From the NCBI GenBank assembly GCA_026002875.1, contig BPGE01000001.1:2976001-3040000 (forward strand): 64,000 bases of DNA, read 5' to 3'. Position numbers and translations under genes: made by a program. The DNA comes from Bryobacteraceae bacterium (lineage in GTDB: Bacteria; Acidobacteriota; Terriglobia; Bryobacterales; Bryobacteraceae). Of this stretch, positions 30,898 through 39,416 are shown one piece after another (position 1 is the stretch's first letter; each line of letters starts with the position of its first letter). The notes under the pieces were generated by a model. The model had not been told where the DNA came from and made no database searches. It saw nothing but the letters and a program-made list of their open reading frames with translations.

Positions 30898-31443
30898 ATG
30901 TTTCGCGTTTGCATTCTGGCCGTTCTTTTGTGCTCCCTGTGCGTCTGGGGGCAGCCACCGCTGTGTTCGGATCCGAACCGCCCGCCGGGGACGTGTTTCA
31001 TCCCGCTGCCGCCGGGCGACTGGTATCTCCTGTGGATGGGACCGGATGGCCTTGTGGGCGTGGGACCGCTGGATCCCGGACTCATTTACAGGATCAATCC
31101 AACGGGCGCGCTCCGCACGTTCTACGTGGACCATGATCTCGACGTGTTGTATTGCCCCCTCACTGTGCTCCTTGCCGGGGAGTGTTTCACCCCCTCGATC
31201 GAGCCAAACCTGGAGAAGGTCTACTTCGGAAAAGGCAGGGTGACCGTCCAGGCCACTCTGGCGCCGGGGAAGCCGAACGCGCAGGAGTATTTTTGCCCCG
31301 CTCTGGCCCATATCAGGGCAGAGGTGAAGAGTCCCGGAAACGTTCCGTTTTCCCTGCGGGCGGTCTACCTCAATGTGAAAGATAAAGACAGCCCGACGGG
31401 ATGCCGGGCTGTGTCAAATGAAGTCACGCTCAAGGCGAAATAG
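30898..31443 (+). CDS. Secreted hypothetical protein, 181 residues
   Basis: The ATG at 30898 has AGGAGG seven bases upstream. A signal peptide (MFRVCILAVLLCSLCVWGQ) is followed by a mature part with about six cysteines (PPLCSDPNRPPGTCF, LYCPLTVLLAGECF, YFCPAL, GCRAVS), likely forming disulfides, and a beta-rich C-terminal half (KGRVTVQATLAPG, FSLRAVYLNVKDKD). I do not recognise the family. The C-terminal codons contain an internal G+C palindrome near 31390-31418. The gene stands alone: it has its own promoter and is followed by a hairpin. Confidence 0.7.
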   Translation: MFRVCILAVLLCSLCVWGQPPLCSDPNRPPGTCFIPLPPGDWYLLWMGPDGLVGVGPLDPGLIYRINPTGALRTFYVDHDLDVLYCPLTVLLAGECFTPSIEPNLEKVYFGKGRVTVQATLAPGKPNAQEYFCPALAHIRAEVKSPGNVPFSLRAVYLNVKDKDSPTGCRAVSNEVTLKAK

Positions 31444-31462
31444 ATGCGCAAACCAGTGCGTG

Positions 31463-31492
31463 GCCGGGGCGTCTCCTGTGGACCGCCCCGGC
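31463..31492 (+). terminator. G+C-rich hairpin after the 181-residue protein gene
   Basis: GCCGGGGCG (31463-31471) pairs perfectly with CGCCCCGGC (31484-31492) around a 12-nt loop, 20 bp after the stop codon. There is no T-run, so it may instead stabilise the 3' end. Confidence 0.4.
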
Positions 31493-31555
31493 GCGCCATC
31501 CTGCGGCCGGACGCGGCGAACCAGAGGCGTCCCGGAAGAGCTCCGCTCCGCCTGC

Positions 31556-31600
31556 GGGTTTCCCCTCGGCCTTGGGCGAGGGCTGCAGCCCAACCGGGTT
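31556..31600 (-). repeat. Dispersed hairpin repeat, copy in minus orientation
   Basis: Read on the minus strand this copy has the shared TTGGG-CTGCAGCC entry, a CCCTCG/CGAGGG stem enclosing a CAAG-type loop, and the GGGGAAACCCGC exit. One inner stem pair is mismatched relative to the copies at 54.8-55.9 kb. Confidence 0.65.
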
Positions 31601-31890
31601 CGCCCGAGCCGCGTCAGCGTGACAGCAAATCGCCCTCGGGTTCCAGACCGCGGGCGAAGCGGCCGCAGGCCGCGGGAGCAATCGGCCGCCAACCCGTCCT
31701 CAGCTGAGCGGGCGATCTTCGATGAAGCGGTGCGTCAAAGCAGACGCGGCCCGGGAGAACGCAGCACTGTTTACGCATCCGCCTCGCAGACGGCCCCGTT
31801 TTTGTTTCAAACAGGCGCCCTGGTTTCCGTGCGTTGCCCCCGCGCCCGGCCGTTTGATAGACAGGAAAGAACCGGGAGAACCTGTTCCCC

Positions 31891-33258
31891 ATGTCCTATC
31901 CGATATCCCGCCGCCAGGTTCTTGCAGCGGCACCGGCAATCCGCACGACGGCACAGTCTTCGCACGTCAACATCCTGTACCTGCACTCCCACGACACCGG
32001 GCGCTGCATCCAGCCTTACGGCTATGCGGTTCCGACGCCGCAGCTGCAAAAGTTCGCCTCCGAAGGCGTCCTGTTCCGCCACGCCTTCGACGCCGCGCCC
32101 ACCTGCTCGCCCTCCCGCGCCGCGCTGCTCACGGGCATGGCGCCGCACTCCTGCGGCATGCTCGGCCTCGCCCACCGCGGTTTTTCACTGAACGACCCCT
32201 CGCGCCATCTCGCCAATTACCTGCGCAGCCAGGGCTACCTGACCGCCCTGTCCGGCATCCAGCATGAAACGGCAGCCGGCCGCGTCCCCGAACTCGGCTA
32301 TGAGAACATCCTCAAGCCGAAATCCAACCGCGGCCCCGATGTCGCCGGCGCCGCGGCCGAATTCCTCCTCTCCCGCCCGAAACAGCCCTTCTTCCTCTCC
32401 TGCGGCTTCTTCGAAACGCACCGCGAATTCCCCGTCCCCGGTCCGCAGGACGATCCGCGCTACATCCTGCCGCCCGCCCCGCTGCCGGACACGCCTGAAA
32501 CGCGGCAGGACATGGCTGCGTTCCACGCCTCGGCGCGCGTGCTCGACGCCTCGATGGGCGCTGTTCTCGAAGCCCTCGAGCGCTCCGGTCTCGCCGCCAG
32601 CACCCTTGTCATCATCACCACAGACCACGGCATCGCCTTCCCGGACATGAAGTGCAACCTCAACGTCCACGGCATGGGCGTCATGCTGATGATGCGCGGC
32701 CCCGGCGGCTTCACCGGCGGCAAGGTCTCCGACTCGCTCGTCTCCCAGATGGATCTGTTCCCGACGATCTGCGAAACCGCCGGCATTCCCAAACCCGGCT
32801 GGCTGCAGGGACGCTCGCTGCTGCCCCTCATCCGCGGCGAGAAGCCCGAGATCCGCGACTGGCTCACCGGCGAGGTCACCTTCCACGCCTCCTACGAGCC
32901 CCAGAGGTCCATCCGCTCCAGGCGCTGGTCTTACGTCCGCCGCTTCGGTTCCAAGCGCACGCCCGTGCTGCCCAACTGCGACGACGGTCCCAGCAAGTCC
33001 GTCTGGCTCGAACACGGCTGGCGCCAGCGCCCGGTCGACGGCGAAGCTCTGTATGACCTGATCTTCGATCCTTCCGAGTCCCGCAACGTCCTCGCGCAAT
33101 ATCCGAAGGAGGCGGAATACTGGCGCAGCCTGCTCGAACAGTGGATGCGCGAAACCAGCGATCCCTTGCTCAAGGGCGACGTCGCGCCTCCGCCCGGCGC
33201 GCGCCTCAACGATCCCGACGGCCTCTCCCCGCGCGAACCCGTAAAGGAATACGATTGA
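31891..33258 (+). CDS. Cys-type sulfatase
   Basis: 455 residues from the ATG at 31891. The N-terminus SRRQVLAAAPAIRTTAQ looks like a shortened twin-arginine leader. The sulfatase signature C-x-P-S-R is at Cys72-Arg76 (TCSPSRAALLTG); this Cys must be oxidised to formylglycine by a maturase that is not in the window. Metal and active-site segments include LYLHSHDTGRC near the start and ITTDHGIAF in the middle. The first of the paired Asp residues seen in many sulfatases is replaced by His here (S-H-D). The chain ends with ALYDLIFDPSESRN, typical of this subfamily. It would remove sulfate from polysaccharides or glycans. Its TGA directly abuts the stop codon of the convergent phytase gene. Confidence 0.9.
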   Translation: MSYPISRRQVLAAAPAIRTTAQSSHVNILYLHSHDTGRCIQPYGYAVPTPQLQKFASEGVLFRHAFDAAPTCSPSRAALLTGMAPHSCGMLGLAHRGFSLNDPSRHLANYLRSQGYLTALSGIQHETAAGRVPELGYENILKPKSNRGPDVAGAAAEFLLSRPKQPFFLSCGFFETHREFPVPGPQDDPRYILPPAPLPDTPETRQDMAAFHASARVLDASMGAVLEALERSGLAASTLVIITTDHGIAFPDMKCNLNVHGMGVMLMMRGPGGFTGGKVSDSLVSQMDLFPTICETAGIPKPGWLQGRSLLPLIRGEKPEIRDWLTGEVTFHASYEPQRSIRSRRWSYVRRFGSKRTPVLPNCDDGPSKSVWLEHGWRQRPVDGEALYDLIFDPSESRNVLAQYPKEAEYWRSLLEQWMRETSDPLLKGDVAPPPGARLNDPDGLSPREPVKEYD

Positions 33259-34344
33259 TCACCGCCGCCCCATGGCGGCTTCGATGTCGGCCCAGTTGTA
33301 GAAGAAGAAGTTCTTCCCTGCGCTGTTCATCACAGCAAGCATCCCGCGCGGGAAACTGCGCCCCAGCGGACGGGACACCGCTTCGATCCCGTCCGTAGAA
33401 TCCGCGCCGCCTTCGATCACCGCGATCACTTCGCTGTGGTCGTTGGGGTCCGTGGCCGTCCCCTCGCGCCGGTAGAGCAGATAGCGGCTGTTGCCCTTCA
33501 CCTGATCTGTCGAGATCAGGAACCCTTTGCCCTTCCCTGTAACGTAGATCGCCAGCCCTTCCCGGTTGCCCTGATAGCCCTCGCGCCCGAAAAACGCCAG
33601 CTCGCGCCGCGCCATCGGATGGTCAGGATCCGCGTGATATTTCCGCAGCCCCGCGTCTTCATCGGCGTAATAGACGTAGCCGAGCTCGTCGTCCGCAACC
33701 ACGGCTTCAATCTCGCCCGCGCCGGAGAAGATCCCGAACTCGCGCACCTTTTCCCCCTTGACCTTCCCCGTGCCGTCGTCCATCAGCCTGTACTGCTCCA
33801 GGTATCCTTCCAGCGGCCCCTCTTTCGGAGCAACGATGGCGAAGATGGCGCCGTCGCGGGGACGCCGGTACAGGGCGATCCCCATCGGTTCGCGGCCGCG
33901 CCCTTCGCGGCCTACGAGCACCGGGATGCCTCCGCCCGAGGAAACATCCTCGAGCATTCCTGTTTTTTCGTCGATCCGGAACACGCGCAGCCGCTTCTGG
34001 TAGCGCTCCGTTGCCACCGCAATGTCGGCGCGCCGCCCGCCCAGTCTCAGTCCGTATTCCACGTCCACGTTGTTCGGCCGGTCCAGCCCCTCGATCCGCT
34101 GCCGGATCTTCCCGTCCAGCCCGTACACGACGAGGGCGCCGCGCGGCGCCGCCGCCTTGTTGGTGCCGATGACCAGGCTGCGGGCGGGGTCCTTCGGATG
34201 CACCCAGACGGACGGATCATCGGCGTCGTCGCCCGCGCTCTCCGTCATCACCGTTGGCTGCACCCGCGCCGGTTCGGGCAGCGAAATGACCGCCGCAGCC
34301 GCCGCCATCACGCAAACAGGAATCCACCGTGCCGTCTGAAACAT
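33259..34344 (-). CDS. Beta-propeller phytase (3-phytase)
   Basis: 361 residues from the ATG at 34344, with GAGGAAG upstream and a signal peptide (WIPVCVMAAAAAVISLPEPA). Family-typical segments are DDADDPSVWVHPKDPARS, VIGTNKAA, LVVYGLDGK, NNVDVEYGLRLGG, the calcium-site regions EIEAVVADDELGYVYYADED, and GNREGLAIYVTGKGKGF. These enzymes are six-bladed propellers that use calcium to release phosphate from inositol hexakisphosphate. Export fits phosphate scavenging. The gene appears monocistronic and converges with the sulfatase gene with no bases between the stops. Confidence 0.92.
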   Translation of the reverse strand: MFQTARWIPVCVMAAAAAVISLPEPARVQPTVMTESAGDDADDPSVWVHPKDPARSLVIGTNKAAAPRGALVVYGLDGKIRQRIEGLDRPNNVDVEYGLRLGGRRADIAVATERYQKRLRVFRIDEKTGMLEDVSSGGGIPVLVGREGRGREPMGIALYRRPRDGAIFAIVAPKEGPLEGYLEQYRLMDDGTGKVKGEKVREFGIFSGAGEIEAVVADDELGYVYYADEDAGLRKYHADPDHPMARRELAFFGREGYQGNREGLAIYVTGKGKGFLISTDQVKGNSRYLLYRREGTATDPNDHSEVIAVIEGGADSTDGIEAVSRPLGRSFPRGMLAVMNSAGKNFFFYNWADIEAAMGRR

Positions 34345-34438
34345 TGCTTCCTCATTATGACGCTCTCGGATAAGCCGCGCCCGCCGGGCGGCCCGGAAGC
34401 CGCGCGGCGGGCGCTTTGCCGCAGCCAGGGTGAAGGTG

Positions 34439-37399
34439 TCAGAAGTTCACGCGCAGCATGAATTGCAGCATGCGGCTGGTGCCGAAGCCGGTCGCGCCGT
34501 CGTTCGCCGTCGAGCGGATCTGGCCGAAGTCGCCGCGCGACCAGTTGTTGACCGGCGCGTCGAACTGCGCGCGGTTGAACACGTTGAACGCCTCGGCCCG
34601 GAAGTCCACCGACCACTGCTCGCCCAGCCGCGTCCGCTTGTTCAGCGCCACGTCGGCCTGCCACAGCCCCGGCGCCCGCAACAGGTTGCGCGGCGCAAAG
34701 CCCCACGTTCCGCGGGCCGGCGCCGCGAACGCGGCCCGGTTCACCCACAGATCTGGCGTCTTCGTGTCCGGGTAGAGCGGCGCGCCCGTCAGGTTCGGCC
34801 GCTGGTTGCGGGCGTTGCCGTCAGGAACATCGGCGGTCGCCCGGTCCAGAATCACGCTCACCGGACGGCCCGTGCGCGCCGTGAACACCCCCGAAAGGTC
34901 CCAGCCTTCCAGAAGCCGCCCGCCGAACCCTGACTTAGGCCCGAAGGCGCGGCCGGGCCCGAACGGCAGTTCGTACACCGAATTAATCGTTGCCGTGTGC
35001 CGGATGTCGAAGTTCGACACCGCGCGCTCGCACCGGCGGCACGAGGCGATCATGATCTCCGCTCCATCGCCCGCGCCGGCATTGTCGTCAATCGCCTTCG
35101 AGTACAGGTACTGGAGCTGGAACAGCCAGCCGCGCGTGAAATTCCGCTGCAGCGAGTTCTGCCAACCGTGGAACGTGTTGTTGTTGTAGTTCACCTTGCG
35201 GTCGATATCGGCGAACGCCGGCAGCGGCCGCACGGTCGTGCCCGGGATAAACGTGTTCACACGGTCGCGCCCGAACAGCTTCGAGCCCCGGTTGCCCACA
35301 TAGGCCGTCTGGAAAACGAACGCAGCCGGCAGCTCGCGCTGGATCGACAGGCTCCACTGCTGCGAGTAGAAGTCGCGCCGGTCGCGTTGCAGCGCCCGCG
35401 GCTGGAAGCCGGCAGAGCGCGCCTCGCCCAGAAACGGCGTGATCGGATAGGCCAGCCCGGGGCGCTGCGCCCCCGTCAGCTGCAATCGCTCCGGCTCGCT
35501 GTCCACGGCCGCCGTCACGTCGTCGTTCTGGCCGGGCCCGTAGTAGATGCCGTAGCCGCCCCGCAGCACCGTCTTCTGCGTCATCCCCCAGGCGAAGCCG
35601 AACCGGGGCGCGAAATTGTTCCGGTCGGGGAAATACCACGGCGAGCCCTCCGGGCACCAGCCCGCGCAACGGATATCGTCGAACACACGCCCGCGGTTGT
35701 TCACCTCGGTCATCACCGTGTAGTACTCGTACCGGGCGCCCAGGCTCAGCGTCAGGTTTTTCAGCGCCCGCCACTCATCCTGCACATAACCCTGCCACAG
35801 CGTGCGCCGCCCGCCGAACATCGGCAGCACCCCCGCCACCTCGAACCGGTCCACCCGGTTGTTGATGAACGAGTCGAGGTTCGCGTACCGCACCGAAACG
35901 CTGCCGTCGTCTCCTGCGTTCATCTGGATGCGCCGCGCCTCGCCGCCGAACTTCAGCGTGTGACGGCCGAGCTGCCAGCTCACGTTGTCAGCGTAGGTCC
36001 AGGAATTCGGCTTCTCGTAAATCGCCGTCGAGGCCTGCGTCGTCGTCAGCCCGGGAATCGTGAACGCCTCTGGCAGAAGGCCCTTCTGCGGCCGCGTCAG
36101 CGCGCTGCGGTTGAAGCCGAACTTGAAATCGTTGACGATCCGCGGCGACAGCACCGCCTGCCACTGCGCCGTCGCGTTGGTCGGCCGCACGTAGCTCTCG
36201 CGGTACTCCAGCAGCCCCGAGCGCCGGTCGTTAAACGTGCCGTCGGTCGTGTTGAACCGGAAGAACAGCAGGTGGTTCGAGTTCAGCCGGTGGTCGATTC
36301 GCACTGTGCCCGCGTTCTCTTCCCAGCGGTTGCGGAACACGCCGGTGAAGCGGTTCACCAGCGGATCGCTGGTCGGCTCCTGGCCCACAGGAAACGCGTT
36401 CACCACGTTGGCCAGCGCGGGAGACGTCTGCGCCACCCGCTGCCGCAGCAGCGCGCTCGGCACCAGACCGTTCACCGCCGCCTGCCCCAGCCGCTGCTGA
36501 AGCCCCTCGTAATTCACGAAGAAGAACGTCCGGTCCCGCCGGATCGGCCCGCCCAGGTTGCCGCCAAACTGGTTGAGGCGGAAATCCGGGTTATCGCTGG
36601 GATCGAACGGCCGGCGGGCGTCGAAAATGTCGTTCCGCACGAACCAGAACACGCCGCCATGGAGGTCATTGGTGCCCGATCTGGAAACCAGGTTGATCTG
36701 CGCGCCCGCGCTCGTGCCCGTCTCCGCCGTGTAGCTGGAAGAGTTCACCTTGAACTCCGAGATCGAATCCAGCGAAATCACCAGCCGCAATCCGCCCTCC
36801 TGGCGCGGGTCTTTGATGCCTGTCGCGTCCACGCCGTCGAACGTCCAGTAGTTTTCATCACGGTAGCGGCCGAAGAACCGGATCGAGTTCTGCGTCCCGT
36901 CGCCCGTGTTGATCGCTCCGGGCGCCAGCGCCATCAGAAAGCTCCAGTTCCGTCCGTTGATCGGAATGTCCTTGATCTGGCGGAAGCCCACCACGGAGCC
37001 GAGGTCCGCCGACGTCTGCTCCAGCGGCGTCGCATCAGCCTGAATCTCGATCTGCGTCGCCACCGTGCTGACCTGCATTTTCACGTTGATCGTGCGCTGC
37101 TGGCCCACTGCAAGCACGACGCCCGTCGTCCGCGACTGGGCGAAACCGTCCTTCGTCACCTGGACCTCGTAGGTGCCCACTGGCACGGCTGCAAAATCGA
37201 AGAACCCCTCGCTCGATGTCTCCACTTCGCGCGAAAAGCCCGTAGCCGCGTTCGTGATTCTCACTACGGCGCCCGGCACGGATGCCCCTGACTCATCCAG
37301 AACCTGCCCGTTCAGCCGGCTGCGGTCCACCTGCCCCGCCATGCAAGCCGCAAACAGAACCGCAACAGCCGCAAGTCTCCATACTCGATGCATGCTCAT
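34439..37399 (-). CDS. Oar-like TonB-dependent outer membrane receptor
   Basis: 986 residues from the ATG at 37399 (ATG 37393 and GTG 37408 are alternatives). A signal peptide ends near ACMAGQ. Residues about 25-110 are a carboxypeptidase-regulatory-like Ig fold (LNGQVLDESGASVPGAVVRI, SEGFFDFAAVPVGTYEVQV). A plug domain follows with IKDIPINGRNWSFLMAL and DGVDATGIKDPR, then a long beta-barrel ending in LQFMLRVNF with the C-terminal Phe expected of outer membrane proteins. Such proteins are abundant in Acidobacteriota and are thought to take up large carbohydrates or peptides. No SusD-like partner is adjacent. It diverges from the copper operon. Confidence 0.92.
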   Translation of the reverse strand: MSMHRVWRLAAVAVLFAACMAGQVDRSRLNGQVLDESGASVPGAVVRITNAATGFSREVETSSEGFFDFAAVPVGTYEVQVTKDGFAQSRTTGVVLAVGQQRTINVKMQVSTVATQIEIQADATPLEQTSADLGSVVGFRQIKDIPINGRNWSFLMALAPGAINTGDGTQNSIRFFGRYRDENYWTFDGVDATGIKDPRQEGGLRLVISLDSISEFKVNSSSYTAETGTSAGAQINLVSRSGTNDLHGGVFWFVRNDIFDARRPFDPSDNPDFRLNQFGGNLGGPIRRDRTFFFVNYEGLQQRLGQAAVNGLVPSALLRQRVAQTSPALANVVNAFPVGQEPTSDPLVNRFTGVFRNRWEENAGTVRIDHRLNSNHLLFFRFNTTDGTFNDRRSGLLEYRESYVRPTNATAQWQAVLSPRIVNDFKFGFNRSALTRPQKGLLPEAFTIPGLTTTQASTAIYEKPNSWTYADNVSWQLGRHTLKFGGEARRIQMNAGDDGSVSVRYANLDSFINNRVDRFEVAGVLPMFGGRRTLWQGYVQDEWRALKNLTLSLGARYEYYTVMTEVNNRGRVFDDIRCAGWCPEGSPWYFPDRNNFAPRFGFAWGMTQKTVLRGGYGIYYGPGQNDDVTAAVDSEPERLQLTGAQRPGLAYPITPFLGEARSAGFQPRALQRDRRDFYSQQWSLSIQRELPAAFVFQTAYVGNRGSKLFGRDRVNTFIPGTTVRPLPAFADIDRKVNYNNNTFHGWQNSLQRNFTRGWLFQLQYLYSKAIDDNAGAGDGAEIMIASCRRCERAVSNFDIRHTATINSVYELPFGPGRAFGPKSGFGGRLLEGWDLSGVFTARTGRPVSVILDRATADVPDGNARNQRPNLTGAPLYPDTKTPDLWVNRAAFAAPARGTWGFAPRNLLRAPGLWQADVALNKRTRLGEQWSVDFRAEAFNVFNRAQFDAPVNNWSRGDFGQIRSTANDGATGFGTSRMLQFMLRVNF

Positions 37400-37585
37400 A
37401 TGGCCCACGCTAGCAACCGGCTGTGACCAATCCGTTTCAAAAACATTTCAGTTCAATGAATTCCTGGCCCTTTGCGTCTCGCGCGCCCGCAGCGGCGGTG
37501 CCGGAGTGCGGTCTTGCGAAGAGGTTTCAGGTCCCCGGAATGCTTCCCGGTGCAGCGGTTTTGCTGTATGCTGGAGTTAACCGTC

Positions 37586-37939
37586 GTGATTCAGAGCTGG
37601 GCCCGTTTCCTGGCCACCATCGGCATAGCGGTCGCCATGCTGGGCGCGCCCTGCCGGAACTGCGCCCCGAAGGAAGAGCCCAAAGCGCACTGCGGTCACG
37701 ACTGCTGCCCGAAGCCGAAACAGAGCAGTCCCGTGAAATCCTGTTCGTGGATGCCCGCCGGCTTCGATGCCATCGAAAAAGCGAAAGAGTCCTTCGCCCC
37801 AGACTGGCAGACGGATTCCATCCCCGCGCTGCAGCCCGCTAACAGCGCGCAGCCGCTGGAACGCACTCTGACGGTTCTCTCCGAAGACCGCCCGCCTCCG
37901 CAATCCCCGCCCCCGTCTCCCGTTCCCCTCAGAATTTGA
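37586..37939 (+). CDS. Cys/His-rich exported protein heading the copper-efflux operon
   Basis: 117 residues if started at the GTG at 37586, which has GGAG nine bases upstream; an ATG at 37568 in the same frame has no ribosome-binding site. A hydrophobic leader (ARFLATIGIAVAMLGAP) is followed by a dense cluster of potential metal ligands: Cys23, Cys26, His35, Cys36, His38, Cys40, Cys41 and later Cys53, in the text CRNCAPKEEPKAHCGHDCC. The rest is low-complexity with a Pro-rich end (PPPQSPPPSPVPLRI). No family recognised. Its place before a TolC-CusB-CusA set suggests a periplasmic copper/silver-binding or sensing role (inference). Confidence 0.65.
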   Translation: MIQSWARFLATIGIAVAMLGAPCRNCAPKEEPKAHCGHDCCPKPKQSSPVKSCSWMPAGFDAIEKAKESFAPDWQTDSIPALQPANSAQPLERTLTVLSEDRPPPQSPPPSPVPLRI

Positions 37940-38128
37940 TCCACCGCCTCCCGGCAGCCGGAAGTGCGCACGCCGCTGCCCAGCCTGTGCGCCAGGCGAT
38001 ACGCCGGAGTGAAGAACTCCAGGATTGATGCGCTGCAGTCCGCGCTGCGCCACGCCGCCGGGCTGCCGCGCGCCGGCTCCGGCGCTCGTGCTCAGGTCCG
38101 CATGCGGCCGGAGCGAGACGAAATAAAT

Positions 38129-38154
38129 GGGAAATTGTGTTCCTGTCCCCTTTT
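38129..38154. repeat. Second copy of the short palindromic repeat
   Basis: GGGA at 38129-38132 followed by the same 22 bp found at 5077-5098 (38133-38154), ending CCCCTTTT. The stem is shorter than in the first copy because the 5' arm lacks the A-run and one G. It ends 8 bp before the AGGAGG of the TolC-type gene. Confidence 0.65.
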
Positions 38155-38176
38155 CCAGGCACAGGAGGTGGATCGT

Positions 38177-39412
38177 ATGTTTCAAACATTTCTGCTCGCA
38201 TTTTTCATGGCCCAGGACGGCTCAGGCGGACTCGCGCGCCTGATTGAAGAGGCCCTCGCGCGCAACCCCGAGATTCTCGCCGCGCGAAAAAAGCTCGAGG
38301 CTGCACGACAGCGCCCCGCCCAGGCCGCCAGCCTCCCGGACCCGATGTTCTCCCTCGGCTACACGAGCATTGGCGGCCCTCTGCCCGGGCAGGGTCTCGG
38401 CCGCGAGCCCATGGCGCGCGCCGGCTTCATGGCCTCGCAGACCCTGCCCGCTCCCGGCAAGCGCGGCCTGCGCCGTCAGATCGCGGTCGAAGAAGCAGGC
38501 GCCGCCGGCCAGGAGTATCAGGCCGTCCAGGTCTCTGTCATCTCGCGCCTCAAAGCCGCCTGGTACGAGCTCGATCACGCCCACGCCATGCTCGACGTGC
38601 TCGCCCGCAGCCGCGCCCTGCTCGACCGTCTCTTCGAGCTCGCCTCCGCCCGCTACCAGGCCGGCCAGGGCATGCAGAAAGAGCTGATCGAGGCGCAGGC
38701 GCGGCTGACGCTGCTCGAGGCCAAACAGGCCTCGCTGGAGCAGCAGCGGCGCCGCAGCGAGGCCGAGATCAACGCCCTGCTGGCGCGGCCGCTGGAGACC
38801 GGAATCCCCAGGCCGGTCTCTTCCGAGCCCCGCGAAGCCCTCGCTTCCCTCGAACAGCTCTACGAGCGCGCCCGCCTCTGGTCGCCCGTCGTCGCCGCGC
38901 AGCGCCATGCGATCCGCCGCACGGAAGTCGCCCTCCAGCTCGCCCGCAAGGAAGCCGTGCCCGACATCACCGTCGCAGCCGGCTACTCCAACATGGGCGG
39001 CATGCCGCCGATGTTCGAGGCGCGCGTCGATCTTCCGCTGCCGTTCTTCACCCGCGCGCGGCAGCGCGCCGCCGTCGCCGAGCAGGCGCACGAAGCCGAA
39101 GCCGCGCGCCGCAGCTATCAGGCCGCGGGCAACGCCCTGCTTTTCCGTATCAAGGACGAATGGCTCGCTGCGGGCGCCGCCTGGCGCCTCCTGCGGATTT
39201 ACTCCACCACGCTCGTTCCGCAGACGGCGCTGGCTCTGGAAGCGGCGCTCGCCGGATATGAAGCGGGCCGCGGCGCATTCTCCGAAGTGCTCGAACAGGC
39301 CCGCGCTCTGCTCGACGCCGAAGAGAACTACCACACGGCGCTGCGCGATTACCATCTGGCCCTCGTCCGGCTGGAAGAGCTCACCGGCGCGGACCTGCTC
39401 GAGGAGGACTGA
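38177..39412 (+). CDS. CusC/TolC-type outer membrane efflux channel
   Basis: 411 residues from the ATG at 38177, set by AGGAGG at 38163-38168. The translation begins with a short hydrophobic leader and then ARLIEEALARNPEILAARKK, a TolC repeat start. The second half repeats the same helix-strand pattern (LEQLYERARLWSPVVAAQRH, PDITVAAGYSNMGGMPPMFE). Low similarity of early strands (DPMFSLGYTSIGG) is usual. It would be the outer membrane exit duct for the CusB-CusA pump encoded immediately downstream; the adaptor gene starts 4 bp after its stop. Confidence 0.88.
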   Translation: MFQTFLLAFFMAQDGSGGLARLIEEALARNPEILAARKKLEAARQRPAQAASLPDPMFSLGYTSIGGPLPGQGLGREPMARAGFMASQTLPAPGKRGLRRQIAVEEAGAAGQEYQAVQVSVISRLKAAWYELDHAHAMLDVLARSRALLDRLFELASARYQAGQGMQKELIEAQARLTLLEAKQASLEQQRRRSEAEINALLARPLETGIPRPVSSEPREALASLEQLYERARLWSPVVAAQRHAIRRTEVALQLARKEAVPDITVAAGYSNMGGMPPMFEARVDLPLPFFTRARQRAAVAEQAHEAEAARRSYQAAGNALLFRIKDEWLAAGAAWRLLRIYSTTLVPQTALALEAALAGYEAGRGAFSEVLEQARALLDAEENYHTALRDYHLALVRLEELTGADLLEED

Positions 39413-39416
39413 CCCC

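Larger units (their letters stand above)
31444..31890. other. Intergenic region with a terminator-like hairpin and one hairpin repeat
   Basis: 447 bp without a credible gene. It holds the hairpin at 31463-31492 and, at 31556-31600, a reverse-oriented copy of the dispersed repeat described at 54784-54962. The remainder shows a TGTTTCAAACA palindrome near 31805 and no clear promoter for the sulfatase gene. Confidence 0.45.

Noticed and set aside
31418-32191. Long plus-strand frame over the end of the 181-residue gene and the sulfatase start
   Set aside because: Arg/Ser/Pro-rich and out of frame with the well-supported sulfatase; no leader or motif.
37940-38176. Minus-strand frame ending near the Cys-rich gene, possibly a transposase remnant near the 22-bp repeat
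   Set aside because: The translation is low-complexity Arg/Ala text with no Y1-transposase motif; only the short repeat itself is supported.
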